A stretch of DNA of 6,648 bases from Bacteroidales bacterium UBA1237 (lineage in GTDB: Bacteria; Bacteroidota; Bacteroidia; Bacteroidales; UBA932), in the NCBI GenBank assembly GCA_002308935.1, contig DBWN01000133.1, forward strand, positions 1 to 6,648. Direction: 5' to 3'. Positions 5,516 to 6,648 of this stretch are shown here, piece by piece. Both the position numbers and the translations under genes were made by a program. Under the pieces are notes generated by a model. The model was not told the DNA's origin. It ran no database searches and was given only the letters and a program-made list of their open reading frames with translations. Position 1 is the first letter of the stretch. The number at the start of each line of letters is the position of its first letter.

Positions 5516-5523
5516 CAAAGGTA
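5516..5523 (-). promoter_or_regulatory. Bacteroidota -7 promoter element for the DUF1349 lipoprotein
   Basis: The minus strand reads TACCTTTG, an exact TAnnTTTG match, 20 bases before the ATG at 5495. The -33 region at the expected spacing is only weakly TTG-like (ATGTG). The leader would be about 15 bases. Confidence 0.65.
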
Positions 5524-5583
5524 AGCATTAGTCTTCTCTTTTTCACATGAAACCTGCCGAAACCGTCTCTTCAGCTATCCGGC

Positions 5584-5838
5584 TCACAATACGCTCTTGA
5601 AGAAGTCCGCTACCGAATCGATTCGGGAAAGGACCTCATCTGAAAACACATCTTCAGGAACCTGAATGGTCACGGTGCTGGTCTGGTTGAACATCGTCAA
5701 ATACATCTGAAGCCCATCAAACACTTTCACAACGCATCCGACGGAGACGACTCCGCACTCCTCTTTCAAAGATTCCATTTCAGCCAGCGGCTTGAACTTG
5801 TTGAAAAGCAATCTTCTCCAGACGACAGAGTGGGACAT
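5584..5838 (-). CDS. Hypothetical protein (84 aa)
   Basis: I do not recognise this protein. It is soluble-looking, without signal peptide or membrane segment. It has a basic start (WRRLLFNKFKP), then an alternating strand-like centre (VVSVGCVVKVF, LQMYLTMF, STVTIQV) and an acidic helix-like end (PEDVFSDEVLSRIDSVADFFKSVL). The ATG at 5838 comes only three bases after the TAA of the 54-aa gene, and both genes are in the same reading frame. A single gene interrupted by one stop is therefore an alternative to two adjacent genes. It is the last gene of the minus-strand cluster from the right edge, and I see no clear terminator in the 88 bases before the next gene's start. Confidence 0.55.
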   Translation of the reverse strand: MSHSVVWRRLLFNKFKPLAEMESLKEECGVVSVGCVVKVFDGLQMYLTMFNQTSTVTIQVPEDVFSDEVLSRIDSVADFFKSVL

Positions 5839-5841
5839 GCC

Positions 5842-6006
5842 TTAGATCTGAGCCTTGACGACCCTGTCGACACGAGCTTGATAGTCGACGATGAACCTGT
5901 CCAGAAGCATCAGCATGGTTTCATACCCATAATGGGTCTGGAGATCATATACGACCTCCATCCATGCCCCGTTCTGTCTTGTCCCCAACCTGGTAACTTC
6001 AGCCAT
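5842..6006 (-). CDS. Hypothetical small protein (54 aa)
   Basis: The ATG at 6006 opens a 54-codon frame ending in TAA at 5842-5844. An in-frame TGA lies a short way upstream, which bounds it. The protein starts MAEVTRLGTRQNGAWMEVVY and continues as a likely amphipathic helix (YETMLMLLDRFIVDYQARVDRVVKAQI). It has no signal peptide or membrane segment, and I do not recognise a family. It begins 16 bases after the stop of the 69-aa membrane protein gene and ends three bases before the ATG of the 84-aa gene, in the same frame as that gene. The tight spacing argues for a real gene. The alternative is that 5842-5844 is a nonsense mutation or readthrough site in one 139-codon gene. Confidence 0.5.
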   Translation of the reverse strand: MAEVTRLGTRQNGAWMEVVYDLQTHYGYETMLMLLDRFIVDYQARVDRVVKAQI

Positions 6007-6022
6007 CGCGAATCCCGACGCT

Positions 6023-6232
6023 CTAGTTGAAGAATCTCATCACATGGACGTACAGCAACCAAGCCGCGACAAGCATTGCAAAACGGAAATAATTGCGCCT
6101 GAGTTCCTTCAGATCTTTGGGCGAAATGCTTTCATCATCTTTATGCTTACGATAATCAGCGATGATAGCAATCGCGCCGACAAGAATGACAACAATCAAA
6201 AACAAGTTTAATATGATCTCCCAAGCAGCCAT
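6023..6232 (-). CDS. Small two-TM membrane protein of unknown function (69 aa)
   Basis: I do not recognise a family. The first hydrophobic segment is at about 5-25, followed by a highly charged loop (DYRKHKDDESISPKDLKELRRN, 26-47) and a second hydrophobic segment at about 49-65, ending HVMRFFN. The positively charged loop suggests that the loop is cytoplasmic and both ends are outside, the opposite of the 68- and 73-aa proteins in this window. The gene ends in TAG. It starts 38 bases after the HD-domain gene and is followed by the 54-aa gene at a 16-base gap. No TAnnTTTG element was found in front, so it may be co-transcribed with the HD-domain gene. Confidence 0.65.
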   Translation of the reverse strand: MAAWEIILNLFLIVVILVGAIAIIADYRKHKDDESISPKDLKELRRNYFRFAMLVAAWLLYVHVMRFFN

Positions 6233-6270
6233 GATACCTATTTCATTTGTTCTTTATTCCGGATAAACAA

Positions 6271-6648
6271 TTATTGCAATTGCCATGAAGCGCTTTCCTG
6301 TGCAACCCTTTCTTCGCAATCCTTCATCGCGTCAAGGGTCTTTTGAAGGACGTCATCAAGGGGCCATCCCAGCATCTCGGCGCCCTTTTCAATAACCTCA
6401 CGTGAGCAACCGGCAGCGAATGCCTTCACTTTATACTTCTTTTTCACCGACTTGAGTTCCATATCCTGGACGCTTTTCGAAGGACGCATCAGGGCGACAG
6501 CCCCTATCAGTCCCGTCAGTTCGTCTGTAGCGAAGAGAACTTTCTCCATCAGATGCTCAGGTCTCACATCCACGTGCATTCCATAGGCATGGCTGCAGAT
6601 GGCATGGATCATCTCTTCGCCTACACCGCCTTCACGAAGCAGCTCGGG
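6271..6648 (-). CDS. HD-domain (HDIG-type) phosphohydrolase, C-terminal part (N-terminus beyond right edge)
   Basis: The frame is open from the right edge to TAA at 6271-6273 and gives 125 residues, so the N-terminus with the first His and HD metal ligands is outside the window. In this fragment AICSHAYG (16-23) and the strongly conserved ATDELTGLIGAVALMRPSKS (40-59) match the second half of small HD-superfamily hydrolases, with Asp42 as the expected last metal-binding Asp. SVKKKYKVKAFAAGCSRE (67-84) and MLGWPLDDV (92-100) are also typical of this group. HD proteins hydrolyse phosphate esters, often of nucleotides; the substrate here is unknown. An internal ATG at 6612 is not the true start because similarity continues upstream (ELLREGGVGEEMIHAI). 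It may head the cluster with the 69-, 54- and 84-aa genes. Confidence 0.85.
   Translation of the reverse strand, partial: PELLREGGVGEEMIHAICSHAYGMHVDVRPEHLMEKVLFATDELTGLIGAVALMRPSKSVQDMELKSVKKKYKVKAFAAGCSREVIEKGAEMLGWPLDDVLQKTLDAMKDCEERVAQESASWQLQ

Noticed and set aside
5830..6030. Plus-strand ORF of 66 codons
   Set aside because: It lies antisense to the 54-aa gene, has no recognisable feature, and the operon spacing favours the minus strand.
1..6648. CRISPR arrays, tRNA/rRNA genes, transposases or attachment sites
   Set aside because: I looked for regular direct repeats, cloverleaf-like segments and transposase or integrase motifs, and saw none.

Overview
The window looks like chromosomal DNA from a member of the Bacteroidota, most likely Bacteroidales. 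Five start sites are preceded by the Bacteroidota -7 element TAnnTTTG (one is a 7/8 match), two of them with a well-spaced -33 TTG/TTTG. Shine-Dalgarno sequences are not evident. Three genes encode Bacteroidota-style lipoproteins, and one of these has an N-terminal DUF4369 domain. I cannot assign a genus from sequence alone.

Layout, left to right. (1) 1-509, minus: the N-terminal part of a DUF4369 lipoprotein, probably of the TlpA/thioredoxin type, running off the left edge. (2) 690-1172, plus: a GNAT acetyltransferase of the spermidine/spermine acetyltransferase type, divergent from the lipoprotein. It is the only intact plus-strand gene. (3) 1218-1960, minus: a gene graveyard, with an OxyR/LysR-type regulator lacking its DNA-binding domain and carrying two in-frame TAG stops. 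It is joined to a 20-codon stub of a flavodoxin-like reductase. (4) 1982-3810, minus: four short, loosely spaced genes (two-TM small protein, lipoprotein, CPBP intramembrane protease, two-TM small protein) that lead into the stub. A strong promoter precedes the first, and a large hairpin lies between the first and second. (5) 3891-4534, minus: a two-gene operon of a multi-pass membrane protein and a small XRE-type regulator with an ATGA stop/start overlap. (6) 4637-5495, minus: a DUF1349 lipoprotein with its own promoter and an intrinsic terminator. (7) 5584-6648, minus: an HD-domain hydrolase cut by the right edge, followed by three small genes of unknown function (69, 54 and 84 aa) at short spacing.

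The window is dominated by envelope-related genes: lipoproteins, tiny membrane proteins and an intramembrane protease. It also shows decay of a redox regulator/reductase pair. I see no mobile element, CRISPR array, RNA gene or obvious defence system. The best leads are the OxyR remnant, whose two redox cysteines are gone; the tandem 54/84-aa ORFs separated by one in-frame TAA; and the unexplained small-protein/CPBP cluster.
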